Below, one piece after another: positions 45,170-55,920 of a stretch of 64,000 nt of DNA. The stretch is from the NCBI GenBank assembly GCA_020310875.1, contig CM035407.1:196405392-196469391 (forward strand), written 5' to 3'. This DNA is from Ceratopteris richardii. Taxonomy: Eukaryota; Streptophyta; Polypodiopsida; Polypodiales; Pteridaceae. A model generated the notes under the pieces. That model did not search any database. It was not told the DNA's origin and saw nothing but the letters and a program-made list of their open reading frames with translations. The translations under genes and the position numbers were made by a program. Positions within the stretch are counted from its first letter, which is position 1. Every line of letters starts with the position of its first letter.

Positions 45170-46612
45170 TATGGATCACCTCGAACTTGCAAAATCTGTC
45201 CAGGTTGTACATAGCCTTCTCATGTCATTTTTGCTTAAGTTTTTGTAGATTTTATCCATTTTCAAGCTTGTTCATTGAGTTTTTAGTAGATTTAGCATTC
45301 CTTTCATAGTCCTGGGCATAAGTTCAATTTTTAGAATTTTTTGGGAATTTTTCAAGCATTTTTAGAGATTTTCTAGCATTTTTTCATCCTTTTCCAATGT
45401 CATTTTCTTGCCAAATTGGGGGAATAAAGGAAGCTCTCTGTGGTTTTGAGTGAGAAACCTGGCCTAGACCTGTAGGGAATTTTTTGAGAATTTTTTTCAA
45501 ATTTTTTTGCATTTTTTTGGATTTTTTCTGTATTTTTCTCCAATTTTTGGATATTTTCACCTTCAAGAAAAAAGAAAGAGGGGAGGAAGATAATTAAAAA
45601 AAAAAACCTCTCTCTCTCTCTCTCTCCCCTGCCCCCCCTCTCTCTCTTTCTCTCTCGCCTCCCTGCCCCCCTTGTCTCTCTATCTCTTTTGCTCTCTCTC
45701 TCTCTCTCTCTTTGTCTCCCCCCAGCCCCCCTCATTATTTTATTTTTTATTTTCTATTTTATTTTTGTATCTTATTTGTTTTTTATTTTTCCTCGGATCC
45801 CACTTTTCAAATTTTTCTATTTTTATTTTGTTTATTTTATTTTTTTAAGTTTAATTTTTTGTTATTTTGTTTTTATTTTTTAATTTCTATTTTTTATTTT
45901 CGCTTTCCCCAAATGTGCTTTTCAAAAAAGAAAAAAAAGAGGGAATTTATACTTTTCATTATACCAAATTCCGAATATATATATTTTTTATTTTAAATGG
46001 TCCAAAGCTTTTGGCTCTGGATCGCGCCTCGGATGGCCATTTGTTTCAAAAGTGGGGTCATTTTCATGTATTTTGCACCTCTAAATTTATTTTTTGCCTT
46101 TATTTTTCCAAGATCCCAACTTTTCTCTAACTTTTGGTCAAAACTCGTATGTTTTGAGCACCTTTATCACATGTTTTTATTTATCCACATGGTCCACATG
46201 GTCTATTCTCACTTTGTTTTATCATATAATTCACAATTTCCCATAGACACCCTCTGTAGCTCTACTGTTTGATCATTTCGGCCCTCTCCAGACCCCATCA
46301 TCCTACTCCCTCACCCTCCCTTTACCCTTATGCCTAGCCACATCCTTACCCCTCCTTGCCCTATCCATCTCAGCCCCTCAACCCTCCCTTCCCCCTCCTT
46401 TCTACCCTCCCATTGCCCTCCTTTGATTTTACATGCATAAATTCCAATTTTGGGTTCTTCTCTGGTGCTTGTTCTCTCCTGCTTCTGGTGGACTTGGTAG
46501 CTACTCAAGTGTTCTTTTGAAGATTTTGCAACACAAATATTATGGTGTCATATCTGCTCAGAGTTTTGGCTGTAGCTCTTCGGGACGGAGAGCACATTAG
46601 GTGGTGGGCAAC
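45170..46612 (+). other. Non-coding 3' region of Gypsy-A
   Basis: T-rich low-complexity DNA with CT/CCCC runs at about 45608-45735 and long TTTTATTTT tracts to 46100. No gene is supported; proline/phenylalanine-rich frames here follow base composition. A purine-rich GTGGTGGGCAAC lies just before the 3' LTR and is the best polypurine-tract candidate. Confidence 0.75.
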
Positions 46613-47658
46613 TGTTGAGCCCATAAAAGTCATATTGGTCAAAGTCAACTACAATCAAAGTCAACTACAATCAAAGTCAACTATAGTCAAAGTCAAAAGG
46701 TCAAAGTCAAAATGATCAAAGTCTACATGTTCAAGGTCAAAGTCAACATGGGTGAAGTCAAAGTGCAGGTGTCAACGTGCACAAATAGTGCACCATTAAT
46801 TGTTCACAAAGGGTAAAATTGCAGAAAGTTGGTTGCAGGTTGCCGAGGTATTTCTGTAATTTCTCTAAGGTTCAAGGTGTTTTTAAAGTGTCTTGGAAGG
46901 TTCAGGTGAACCCTCTGTTAGGTGCACAAGTGAAGAATTAAAAGGCAAAATGTGAAGGTATGTGAAGTGGCATCGTCCGCAAAAGTGGAAGTATGGCCCC
47001 CAATTAAAATTGATGTTTTAGTCTAAAGTCACTACAGGACAAAACAGGGATTCGTTGGCTGCCCTCTTTTGGAGACAATCTTGGGACATCAAAATGAGCA
47101 CCAAGATACTCTTGCAGTTAGGAGCGTACATGAACCAACACTCAAATCAAAGCAAGGACTATTCTTGAGGGACTAAGCAAGGTGAGCATAGTCTAACCTA
47201 GGCAAGAGAGAGAAGTGCAAGGGACACACAGTGTGGGACGCAGAGAAGTGAAGTGCAAGGTGTGCATGAAGGGTGACTAAGGAAGTGTGCAGAGAAGTGC
47301 TAAGCTAGTCCCCCAAGGATCCTAAGGTCCCATTGAAGTTGTGCGCATGCGACAGAAGGTGTCCATCCCTCCCCCTTATTGGAAGCTTGGTGCAAGGTGT
47401 GCACAAGTGCAGGCCTGGAGAAGGTGGAGGTCTGGTGCAGAGAAGGCCGGCAGCAACAAGACCCTTGGGTATTTGGTAGTTTGTGATTGAGCACTCTATG
47501 AGATTTTGCACAGAAGCATTGGATTGTATTGTGCATCACCATTGTAATTGTCTTCTTATAATGAATCGAGAGAGGCTTACAGTGTGTATCTTTCTTCTTG
47601 TCTTTCCCTTTTCTCCTACAAATACTCAAATCCCTTCTTGTCCAAGAATCCCCCAATA
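46613..47658 (+). repeat. 3' LTR of Gypsy-A
   Basis: TGTTGAGCCCATAAAAG to AATCCCCCAATA (terminal CA changed to TA), followed by the duplicated GACTC. Confidence 0.94.
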
Positions 47659-47663
47659 GACTC

Positions 47664-47702
47664 CAAGATATAAAAGGGAGATGCACTCTCATATTCTCAA
47701 CA
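47664..47702 (-). repeat. 5' LTR of Copia-C, first 39 bp
   Basis: On the minus strand, TGTTGAGAATATGAGAGTGC up to the Gypsy-A insertion; matches 16457-16497. The target duplication CTATC of Copia-C follows at 47703-47707. Confidence 0.93.
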
Positions 47703-47707
47703 CTATC

Positions 47708-48314
47708 TGCATTGGTTGATGACCCTAAATGGGTTAAGACCCAAAGCTATGGGGAGCAAGGCTCTGATACCAAATGTGAGGTTCCCATTAGCTACCTTCC
47801 ATTCATGTTCCAAGCTTAAATAGCCCTTGCCCTTATTCACATCTAGAGTCTTCTCTAAGGTCAAAAGACCCCCCATATGGCAACTTTGAGGAGATGGAAT
47901 GACCTCAAAGAATACTTAGACTTGTACACACTAGTTCATTATGGATTCCTTTAGTATATTACACTACCTCGCCATAAAAAATTGTGAGTGAGATGCAAGG
48001 TGACCAAAAAGGCAAAAACGAAATTGTTTTAAATATGAATCTAATGTTATAGAATCCTATTCTAACGAACAAAACTTGATAATAACCTTTTTCACATAGA
48101 CCACATGTGACCACATGCTCCATCTTCTAGAAAAAACTCAATGAGGGGATCTTGACCTAAGTGACATGCTTTTAGAAGGATTCAACTCAAAAGAGTTAAG
48201 ATTATTTCTTTAAGCGATTATTTAGGGATATGATTAAGAGCATTAATTGAGGACTATGTAAAAGTGTTCATACAGTCGTGAATATGATAATCTGAGACTT
48301 TAAAATGACTATTC
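47708..48314 (-). mobile_element. Leader, primer-binding site and 5' LTR part of an older minus-strand element
   Basis: On the minus strand TGGTATCAGAGC (47772-47761) follows an LTR-like end CCTCACATT and is followed by the leader GCTCCCCATAGCTTTGGG. Copia-C is inserted about 55 bases into this leader, so the interior continues at 16102 and below. The sequence near 48140-48310 matches the units at 14470-14620. The LTR start was not found because a copia LTR fragment begins at 48315. Confidence 0.65.
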
Positions 48315-48528
48315 TGTTGGAGTTTGAGGTATGTAGAATCACATGAACATCATAAGAAAGAAGAAGAAAGAAGCTTGGAGCAGAACACAATACTGAATGT
48401 ATTACCAAGTGAATGTACAAAGATAAGCGACACGTTAGGGTTATAGGTGTATATACAAGTTGGGCAAGAAAAAACCTCTTAAAGAGGGGAAAAAATGCCT
48501 TGACGGATCTAAGTGTGTTCACAGACAT
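48315..48528 (-). repeat. Copia-D-family LTR, 3' part only (minus strand)
   Basis: Minus-strand reading starts ATGTCTGTGAACACAC and ends CTCAAACTCCAACA. Compared with the full LTRs at 25451 and 57954 it lacks exactly the first 21 bases (TGTTGATATATTT..GTAGTG); the foldback element begins at the break. Confidence 0.85.
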
Positions 48529-48878
48529 TGAGGAAATATTTTTTGAAACCCCTCCTTAATAATACCTTATGTATAGGTATGTACCCCTATAGTATTTGCA
48601 ATTTTCAAACCTTCATGGAAACCATAAATATATGTATTTGAAGGAAATAAAAATCCAAGAATAAGGTGGGTCCCACCCTAGTAAAGTAGCTACCCTTACC
48701 TGCAGTGAATGGTAGAATCAAATCCCAAGTTAAATATGGAGTGGGACAAGTAGTTTCATAAATTCAAATACTTAAGCTTGACCCACTCTCCCTTTTGAAA
48801 GAGTCCAAAAAACTTTTCAAAGACTCAAGCCCCACCATAAGGTATTATTAAGGAGGTGTTTCAAAAAATATTTCCTCA
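48529..48878. mobile_element. 350-bp foldback (MITE-like) element with 42-bp terminal inverted repeats
   Basis: Left terminus TGAGGAAATATTTTTTG (48529-48570) and right terminus 48837-48878 are inverted copies with one mismatch in 42 bp. The 266-bp core has no coding potential. No target duplication is visible (GACAT on the left, TACTT on the right). The core reappears as the spacer of the palindrome at 61201-63562. An alternative reading is that TGAGG...CCTCA is part of the 3' LTR of Gypsy-B, because a purine-rich tract (minus-strand AAGGGGAGGGCGAAG) lies right beside it. Confidence 0.75.
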
Positions 48879-48915
48879 TACTTCGCCCTCCCCTTAGCTA
48901 GAGGCATTCATGTCT

Positions 48916-50070
48916 CTAGCCTTCAAAGAGTTTGTTGATGCTCCAAGGTGGGTCATCTTCTTGTACCACCACCAATATTTCCTTCTCCTTTGATTGCTCT
49001 TGTTGATCATCAATGTCTTCTATCCTTTGCCAATATTTCTTTAACCTCCATCCATTGACCTTCATCTTGTGCAACTTTCCTGACATATCCATGAGTTGAT
49101 AGCTTCCATTCTTAAATTTTGTCTTGATCAGAAACGGTCCTTCCCAGCGTGGTTGGCACTTTGTATCATGCCTGTTATCAAAACGATTATCATACCTTAA
49201 AACAAGAGTTCCTTCTGTTAACCCTTTATCCTTATGTTGTTTGTTGAATTCCTCCCTTCTTTTCTCTGCTTGATTGATATAATGTTCCACTGCAAGCTCC
49301 CTTTTCATACTCAAGTGTTGTAGATCTATAAGCCTCTTTTGAATGACCTCTTCTTCACTTTCTGCACTTTCCTTTAGCAGTACATAGAGACTTGGGATTT
49401 CCACTTCTATTGGTAATAAGGCTTCTTGTCCGTACACTAAATGAAAAGGAGTGAATCCTAAGGATGCCTTGTAGGATGTGCGATATGCCCATAATGTTGC
49501 AGTGAGGTGCTGATCCCATTCCTTAGGATGCTTCTTTACCTGCTTACTGATGATTTTACAAAGAATTCCATTGGTCTTTTCAACGAGACCATTACATTGA
49601 GGATAATAGGGTGTGGAGTATTTGTGCCTTATGTTTAATCTAATCAATAGATCATTCAAAACGTTTGATCTAAAACCTGGACCATGATCATACACTATCT
49701 CTAAAGGTATGCCAAATCTACAACATATGAAATCATAAATGAACTTCCCAATATCTTGTGCGGTTTTCCTTTTTGTCCTAGCTGCTTCTGCCCATCTAGT
49801 CATGTAGTCCACTGCCACAATGATGTACTCCTTCCCTGAGCTTGTCCTTGGTAGGGGTCCGATTGCATCAATTCCCCATTTCTCGAATGGCCCATAAGAT
49901 ATGACTGGTGTCCTTGGTTCATACATAAGCCTCTTATTCCATCTAATCTGACATTTATTACATGTTTTACACCAATATTGAACATCTTTATGAAGTGTAG
50001 GCCATGTATACCCTGCTTGAAGTACTTTCCTTATCGTTATCTCATGTGAGAAGTGTCCTCCACATGACAT
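48916..50070 (-). CDS. Gypsy-B integrase
   Basis: A 384-codon clean frame. Zinc-binding start GGHFSHEITIRKVL...CKTCNKCQ; catalytic core with WGIDAIGPLPRT, VYDHGPGFRS and YPQCNGLVEKTNG; LWAYRTSYKASLGFTPFHLV; and the C-terminal DNA-binding module GTLVLRYDNR, WEGPFLIKTKFKNGSYQL, VNGWRLKKYWQ. No chromodomain, as expected for Tat. In the second motif histidine takes the usual asparagine position (DHG instead of DNG). The start is internal: the frame upstream overlaps the end of the linker at 50037-50405. Confidence 0.93.
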   Translation of the reverse strand: MSCGGHFSHEITIRKVLQAGYTWPTLHKDVQYWCKTCNKCQIRWNKRLMYEPRTPVISYGPFEKWGIDAIGPLPRTSSGKEYIIVAVDYMTRWAEAARTKRKTAQDIGKFIYDFICCRFGIPLEIVYDHGPGFRSNVLNDLLIRLNIRHKYSTPYYPQCNGLVEKTNGILCKIISKQVKKHPKEWDQHLTATLWAYRTSYKASLGFTPFHLVYGQEALLPIEVEIPSLYVLLKESAESEEEVIQKRLIDLQHLSMKRELAVEHYINQAEKRREEFNKQHKDKGLTEGTLVLRYDNRFDNRHDTKCQPRWEGPFLIKTKFKNGSYQLMDMSGKLHKMKVNGWRLKKYWQRIEDIDDQQEQSKEKEILVVVQEDDPPWSINKLFEG

Positions 50071-50595
50071 GATTCCAGAATGCTCTTTATTTCATCTGAT
50101 ATGGGGATCCTTCTAAGGATAAGATCCTTACCTTTCTCATAGAGATGATGTCCTATGAGTTGGTACTGTAAAGCCTTCTTCACTAATCTATGCCTTTGTA
50201 CCTTGTTTAGGTGCTTGGGTGCTTCTCCAGTTTCCAGAAACTCGATGATATCTTGTAATCCTTCTTGACCTACAAATCTGTTGTCTCCCAGCTTCATGGA
50301 TGCTATGAAACCATCAAATTGCTCATTTGCTAATGCATCTGCTTCTTTATTTTTGCTCCTTGGTACATGACATATTTGAGTGTTATCATTTTGTTTCAAT
50401 AACACTCTTACCTATTTCAACCATTCAAACAAATTTTGGCTTTTGCAACACCAAACATTTTGTAATTGCTTAATTATCAACATTGAGTCTCCTTTGATAA
50501 TCAATCTTTTGATACCATGTTGAACACATTCATGCAAGGCCTCGCATAGTGCTGCATATTTTGCTTCATTATTTGAATGAGCATTAGGAAGAGCT
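50037..50595 (-). pseudogene. Gypsy-B second RNase H (archaeal type), C-terminal part and linker
   Basis: Minus-strand reading gives NNEAKYAALCEALHECVQHG, IIKGDSMLIIKQLQ, a stop near 50413, then VPRSKNKEADALANE, which together supply the Glu, Asp and Asp of an RNase H active site; the first Asp is in TVFFDGAYKK of the preceding frame. A linker of about 100 residues then leads into integrase. Confidence 0.85.
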
Positions 50596-50615
50596 ATACC
50601 TTTCTTGAAGATGAG

Positions 50616-51302
50616 CTATTTGTTTTGTTCATATATCAGAAATCCTTCTGTTGCTTTGTCGACCTGCTTCTTATATGCACCATCAAAAAATACAGTATGT
50701 GCATTTTCAATATCTTCTTCATGCAAGGTTACTGCCCTGTCCCTCTCATTGGATATTTTCCTCTCCCACTTCCTATAGGTGAGTATATCTGCAAGACTGG
50801 CTCTTGTGATTTCCTCTACTACAAAAGTATAGTTGTATTCTTGAAGTTCAAGAACCCATTTAGCTATTCTAGATGAGATGCTCATATGTTGTACCACATA
50901 TGGAAATGCATGATCTGTTGTAAGAATAATGAAAGCCCTAGCAAGAAGGTAAGACCGAAACTTCCTTACTCCCAACATAAGTGCATACATGAGTTTCTCT
51001 ACATCTGTGTATCTCTTCTCATTTTCTTTCATTACCTTGCTAGCAAAATAAACAGGACGCATGTGAGATATCTTTGTATCCTTCTGGAGTAAGACCACTC
51101 CAATTGCTTCTTCATCTGCACTTGGACACACATAGAAAGTCTCTCCCATATTTGGTGTCATCAATGTGGGTAGACTGCTGAGTACTCTTTTGATTTCTTC
51201 AAAACATTCATTATGGATATCCTCCCATGCAAAGACACTATCTTGTGCAAGCTTTTCTAATGGAGATATGATTTCAGACAGAAGGTGGATGAACCGTGAC
51301 AT
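50616..51302 (-). pseudogene. Gypsy-B RNase H and start of second RNase H
   Basis: SRFIHLLSEIISPLEKL and CFEEIKRVLSSLPTLMTP belong to the RT connection; RNase H proper shows VCPSADEEAIGVVLLQ, VYFASKVMKENEKRYTDVEK and IILTTDHAFPYVVQH. Near the end, NAHTVFFDGAYKKQVDKATE opens the second RNase H. The usual first Asp of the gypsy RNase H motif (L.vD.S) is replaced by serine in CPSADE. Confidence 0.88.
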
Positions 51303-51332
51303 ATAGCGTACCTTTTGTACAAAAGTGAGGGT

Positions 51333-52080
51333 CTACTTTGTTGTTGTTGGAGGAGGTAGAGCCAATAAGGCTTCCACTTTGGATGGATCAACTTGAATCC
51401 CCTTTTTTGATATGAGATGTCCAAGAAGAACTACTTCTTTCTCAACAATATGACATTTATCAAGATTCAATTGACCTCCAAGATCATACAATCTTTTTAA
51501 GCCTTCTTCCACTTTTTGACAATGCATAACTCTAGTGCTATATATGCATAAATCATCCATGTACACCCTTATTGATGATCCTAAGAATGGTTGAAAAACA
51601 TAGTTCATAAACCTTTGAAATGTTGCAGGTGCATTGGTTAGGCCAAAAGGCATTACCCGATAAGCAAAGCATCCCCATGGCGTAATGAATGTGGTCTTCC
51701 TTGGTCCTCCTCAGCTATTTGGATTTGAAAGTATCCTGAGTATCCATCACATACAATGTACCTTTCATGACTTGCCACTTCATTTAGAATCTCATCTTGG
51801 AAGGGTAGTGGAAAATGATCTCTCTTTGTTGCTATATTTAAGGGTTTATAGTCTCCACAAACCCTCCATTTACCATTCTTCTTTGGGGTAACTACTACTG
51901 GAGAGACCCATTCTGAATTTGATACAGGGTAAATGAAACCAGCCTTTATGAGTCTATTTACCTCATTTAGCAGAGCCTCTTGTTGAAGTGTTCCGATCCT
52001 TCTGAGCTTTTGTGCCACTGGCTTTGCTTCTGGCTTGATTTCGATATGATGCTGAATAACACTTACACCTTATAACTCTT
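51333..52080 (-). pseudogene. Gypsy-B reverse transcriptase
   Basis: From VIQHHIEIKPEAKPVAQKLR (about 52060) through EVNRLIKAGFIYPVSNSEWV, VVVTPKKNGKWRVCGDYKPLN and CDGYSGYFQIQIAEEDQ; a frameshift near 51660 breaks the frame, then MPFGLTNAPATFQRF, the active site RVYMDDLCIYS and LNLDKCHIVEKEVVLLGHLI. YMDD is the catalytic motif. Confidence 0.92.
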
Positions 52081-52100
52081 TATAATCTTTAATGCTCCTT

Positions 52101-52499
52101 CCCTCGTTCGCTCTTGTTCACTCCTCATTCGTTCGCTCTCTCACTTGATCCCGACACAAATATGCCGGGAGAAATCATTTTTTTTTCAATTCACAGGCAT
52201 TGCTTATGCGATGCTAAAGCATCACAACTAGTTTGCGATCATCACTAGGATCGTTGCCAAGCTTCGATGCTCGTAGCGATGGTAACTATAAGTGTTGCTA
52301 AGCTTTGATGCTCATATCGATGGTAATTGTAAGCATCGCTTATGCGATGCTCTACATTGCTTTTGTGATGCTTCCAATTTTTTTTTTCTTTTGCAGTGTT
52401 GCTTATGCCATGCTATCTAACACGAGCATCACATTAGCGATTGTCCTCGCTATTTTTCTCAAGTGGGGGCATTGCTATGCCCCCTTTATTCTTGTAGTG
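52101..52499 (-). mobile_element. CACTA (En/Spm-type) transposon terminus
   Basis: The minus strand begins CACTACAAGAATAAA at 52499, the canonical plant CACTA terminus, followed by GGGGGCATAGCAATGCCCCC, a perfect 10-bp inverted repeat. Inside are subterminal repeats of the type GCATCGCTTATGCGATGCT at about 52197-52240 and 52260-52470 in both orientations, the sort of array bound by CACTA transposases. The opposite terminus is not seen; the left side runs into Gypsy-B near 52100. The three bases outside (TTA) would be one copy of the 3-bp target duplication. Confidence 0.8.
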
Positions 52500-52559
52500 T
52501 TACAAGATAGTGATAGGATCCACACCATTTAACATGGTGTAGAATCAAAATGCTATCTT

Positions 52560-53220
52560 TCCAATTGATTTTCTCATTCTTACATTGAGAATAGCAAAGA
52601 CACATGATTTGAAAGGTCATGAGTTTTTGAATCATGTCAAGTTGTTAGAGTAGTTACAAGAAACAAGACTTGGAACCACAAAGAGCATTCATTCCACTAA
52701 AAATGATAGAAAGCCTATTTGGATATACACATCAAAGATAAAAATTTACACAAAGGAGACTTTGTTTTAGTGTACACACTAAAACAACATGCCAATAAGC
52801 TTCACAAGAGAGGCCATGGACCATTCATAACTAGCAAAGTCCAATCAACAATCTTGGAAGGTGAAATCTTGTACAACTATATTACTGGATACCTCATCAA
52901 GAGGTACATTAAGCCCTTGATCAATGACATGTTGTCAGTACTCCAAATTGCTAAGAATAGAAAGGTCAAAGAAGAAGAGATATAGGAAGAACCACAAGAA
53001 GAAGCTTGGAAAAGAGTCCTTTGATGTAAGAAATTGATGCAAGGGCTTTTGACTCCATCCATTCTTCCCCAATAAACTTTTCACGATGAGAGTTATAGAC
53101 AATGACTCAATAGAAGAGAACCCTTGATTACATGCCATGCTAGGACCAGACTTCAAAACATAAATGATGGCATTGTAGACTCAGGTGCATCTCATAGCAT
53201 GATTAGCATTGAATTAGTTT
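52560..53220 (+). pseudogene. Decayed gypsy fragment: integrase C terminus and a protease-like motif
   Basis: KNLHKGDFVLVYTLKQHANK and KRGHGPFI resemble the C-terminal module of gypsy integrases (KGDLVLVY...GPF). About 200 bp later GIVDSGASHSMISIEL resembles a retroviral-type protease active site. The two are in the wrong order for one element, so the fragment is rearranged. Both assignments rest on short motifs. Confidence 0.45.
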
Positions 53221-54489
53221 GGTCTATGCAAGAAGTTATTTATCAATAGAAGCATTTATGGATCCTTTTGACATATCAATAGAAAAATTGTACCAATTCC
53301 TTCAAATGATTCAAACTCTAGGCAAGCCTCTACATGTGGAACCCATGTGTTGAATGCACAACCCTATCTTTTGTACCATGAGTTTCTTGATCGCATTTTC
53401 CTAAATATGCATGTTATAGGGCCACACTAAGGTCCATGCATATACACCCTAGTGAATCCCATGCACAAGAGGCACGTACACACTCAATTATTGTACATAT
53501 TTTTGTAATGTATATTAACATCTCATGACCCACTAACTTAACTAACTTAATTTTGAAAGAGGTTTGAAGCTAACTTCTTTGGTGTAGGCACATCGAACTA
53601 AATGGAAGCTTCATCATCAAGATGAATAGGATAGGAGTCAATGTTGGAGACACAAGGAGCCAACTAATTAGAGAAAAGTTCCGTGGTTATTCCAACATTT
53701 TGGCTAAGAAACCCAAACAAAGTGCCACTACACAGAGTTGGAGATATCTACATCTACCACTATGGTATGCCTAGGAGTTTGTGAAAATTGTAGAACTTGT
53801 TTGAGAGTTTCAAGAGATTCATACATATCCAAAAGTGATAACAGGTTGGAAGAAATTTCATATTGATGAGGTTTAAAAAACATCCGGTAGTTCATGTGAA
53901 TGCAGAAAGATGTGTGTGCATTTTATTCACATTCGAAGTTAAAGAGAAGTTACTAGGGATGACCACTATTGCAAACTTCTCATATTAGAGTCAAATGATC
54001 TAGATAAATAGGAAGGCAACAGCATGCACATTAAAATTTCGAGTGCAAATAACATGACTTTCAAAATCTTTGAAGGAATGTAGTGTCCTAGCATATATTT
54101 GGGAATTAGATCCTTTATTTTTTCATGAATTAGGCATATAGATTTAACAAGTCAATCAAAAGAATTGAAATGCTTTTGTGCATGCTTCAAAACATCCCAA
54201 GCACTACATAGACGTGAACCTGATGGAGTTTAATCAACTTTCTAAATGGGAAAATTATTTATTATCTTACAAACTCTTTGGAGAATGTATGATGCTTATT
54301 AGAATTATTTATCAATGTTTGAAACATAAATGGAAATTCCTACCATCCATATATAGGGCCGCTCTCACACGAAGCATAGCACACACATCTCTGTTCAATA
54401 GTAAATGCCCCATAGTCATTAGGAAAAGGAAAGCATGTATTTGAATTTTTCAAAGGATTTTTTTTGGTAATTCCCCATGCAAATTTTAT
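53221..54489. other. Anonymous region
   Basis: AT-rich, no frame over about 90 codons, no recognised domain on either strand. Given the position, the right part could be decayed RNase H and integrase of Gypsy-C. Confidence 0.3.
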
Positions 54490-54499
54490 TTTATTTTTC

Positions 54500-55275
54500 A
54501 ATAATAGGGTAAGAGTCAATGCTAAATAAGAAAAACTTTGAACAAACTTCCTATAAATCTAGCCAACCCAAGAAAAGAATGAACACCATTGACTAATTGA
54601 GGTATAATCCATTCTACTTAAACTTTAATCTTTTTTGGATCTACATGCATGCCTTCCCTTGGAATAATATGTCCTAGATATTCTAGCTTATATTGGAAGA
54701 AGTAACTCTTTTCACGATTAGCATAGAGTGTGTTCTCTTGTAGCAAATGAAATTTTTTTTTGAGATGGTTTTCGTGCTCACTATCATTCTTACTATAAAC
54801 GAGTATATCATTGAAGAATACGAGAACGAAATCTTGGTAATCAACAAAAAGATTGTGCATCATTCATGCAAATGTAGTAGGAGCATTGGTAAGTCCAACG
54901 GGCATTACCATAAATTCATAACGGCCAGTTTGATTCCTAAAAGCAATCTTAAAAATATTGCTAGACATCATACATATCTGATGGTTACCCGATTTTAGAT
55001 CAATTTTACTAAAGCCAAGAGCTCCTAGTAGTTTATCTAAGAGATCATCTATTCAAGGAATAGGGTATCTATTCTTTATTATGATCTTGTTAAGGGTTTT
55101 ATAATCAATGCACATTATATAAGTTTTATTCTTCTTCTCTACTAAGAGAACTGGTGCTACAAATGGGGAAGAACTAGGCCTTATAAGCCCTTTGCGGAGT
55201 AAATCTTTAACTTAGTTCTCTATTTCCTTTTGGTGTGGTGGGTCATGCTTATAAGGTGCTTCATAAGGAGGAGAA
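54500..55275 (-). pseudogene. Gypsy-C reverse transcriptase
   Basis: [40 protein letters not shown], a stop, [36 protein letters not shown], a stop, then VLVFFNDILVYSKNDSEHEN and YLGHIIPREGMHVDP. The active site reads FFND rather than FxDD, so a catalytic aspartate has been lost. Confidence 0.85.
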
Positions 55276-55551
55276 CTACCATGAATTATTTCTATGCTAT
55301 GGGTGAGGGATCCTCAAGATGGTGGTAGTTCATAGGGATAATCAGACATAAAACAATCCTTATAAGTAGTTGTAAAAGGTTTATATGCATTGGGAAGTGT
55401 ATGAGTATAATCATTTATGACATTGCCAAAAATAATGTATGAATTGTATCCTTTTCGAAATGCACATTTTACTTGAGTATGAATAATCAATGGAAATGGT
55501 TGGAAATCATGCCATGCATAGAAAGTAATAATTTGACCTTTGAATTCAAAA

Positions 55552-55920
55552 TTAAAGGTATGCATATGGTAGTCTGCATGGGTTATAATGATGATGAAAA
55601 GACATACCAAGTATAGCATTGGAAGACTGCAAAGGTGCAACCAAAAACATTTGTGCATCTACATATGGGCCTATGCTAATTGTAATGTCTTGCACTTTTC
55701 TTGTTACATTATAATGACTACCTTGAAATGCAGTTTTCGCTTTATACAAGGAAGGAAACATTTTTAATTTAAGTTCTTGCACTAACAAATATGAAATGAA
55801 AACATGAGAACTACTATCATCATGTAAAATATTAACCACTTTGTTATTAATAGTACCCTGCATGCAAAGTAAAGAATGAATAGAGATACCATTACCTAAG
55901 GTACTTAAATCCTTCTCCAA
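55552..55920 (-). pseudogene. Gypsy-C protease
   Basis: MQGTINNKVVNILHDDSSSHVFI corresponds to the usual protease segment G.i.......liDSGsthnFi, with DSG changed to DDSS; PLQSSNAILGMSFHHHYNP matches the conserved ILGMdWL. YDV-like spacing and the position before RT support the call. Confidence 0.75.

Larger units (their letters stand above)
38662..47658 (+). mobile_element. Gypsy-A: full-length Ty3/gypsy element in the Copia-C 5' LTR
   Basis: 8,997 bp with LTRs of 1,038 bp (38662-39699) and 1,046 bp (46613-47658) and the target duplication GACTC at 38657-38661 and 47659-47663; the empty site is preserved at 16453-16457. The primer-binding region TTTGGCACCCCCGGTGGGA is unlike the methionine site of the copia elements and resembles the TTGGCGCCC-type sites of Tat/Athila-like gypsy elements. 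Domain order gag, protease, RT, RNase H, integrase, with no chromodomain and a 1.4-kb non-coding 3' region. Every domain has stops or frameshifts, so the element is dead. Confidence 0.95.
48916..52100 (-). mobile_element. Gypsy-B: minus-strand Tat-lineage gypsy pol region
   Basis: RT, RNase H, a second RNase H and integrase in this order on the minus strand, about 3.2 kb. The second (archaeal-type) RNase H between the first RNase H and integrase is a published hallmark of the plant Tat group of Ty3/gypsy. Gag and protease are missing: the region breaks off near 52100 where CACTA sequence begins. A minus-strand polypurine tract candidate lies at 48881-48895. Confidence 0.92.

Noticed and set aside
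45400-46000. Arg/Glu-rich and Phe-rich frames
   Set aside because: Composition artefacts of CT-rich and T-rich tracts in the Gypsy-A 3' region.
48529-48878. Mutator, hAT or PIF/Harbinger assignment of the foldback element
   Set aside because: No 9-, 8- or 3-bp target duplication can be seen at its borders, so no superfamily can be named.
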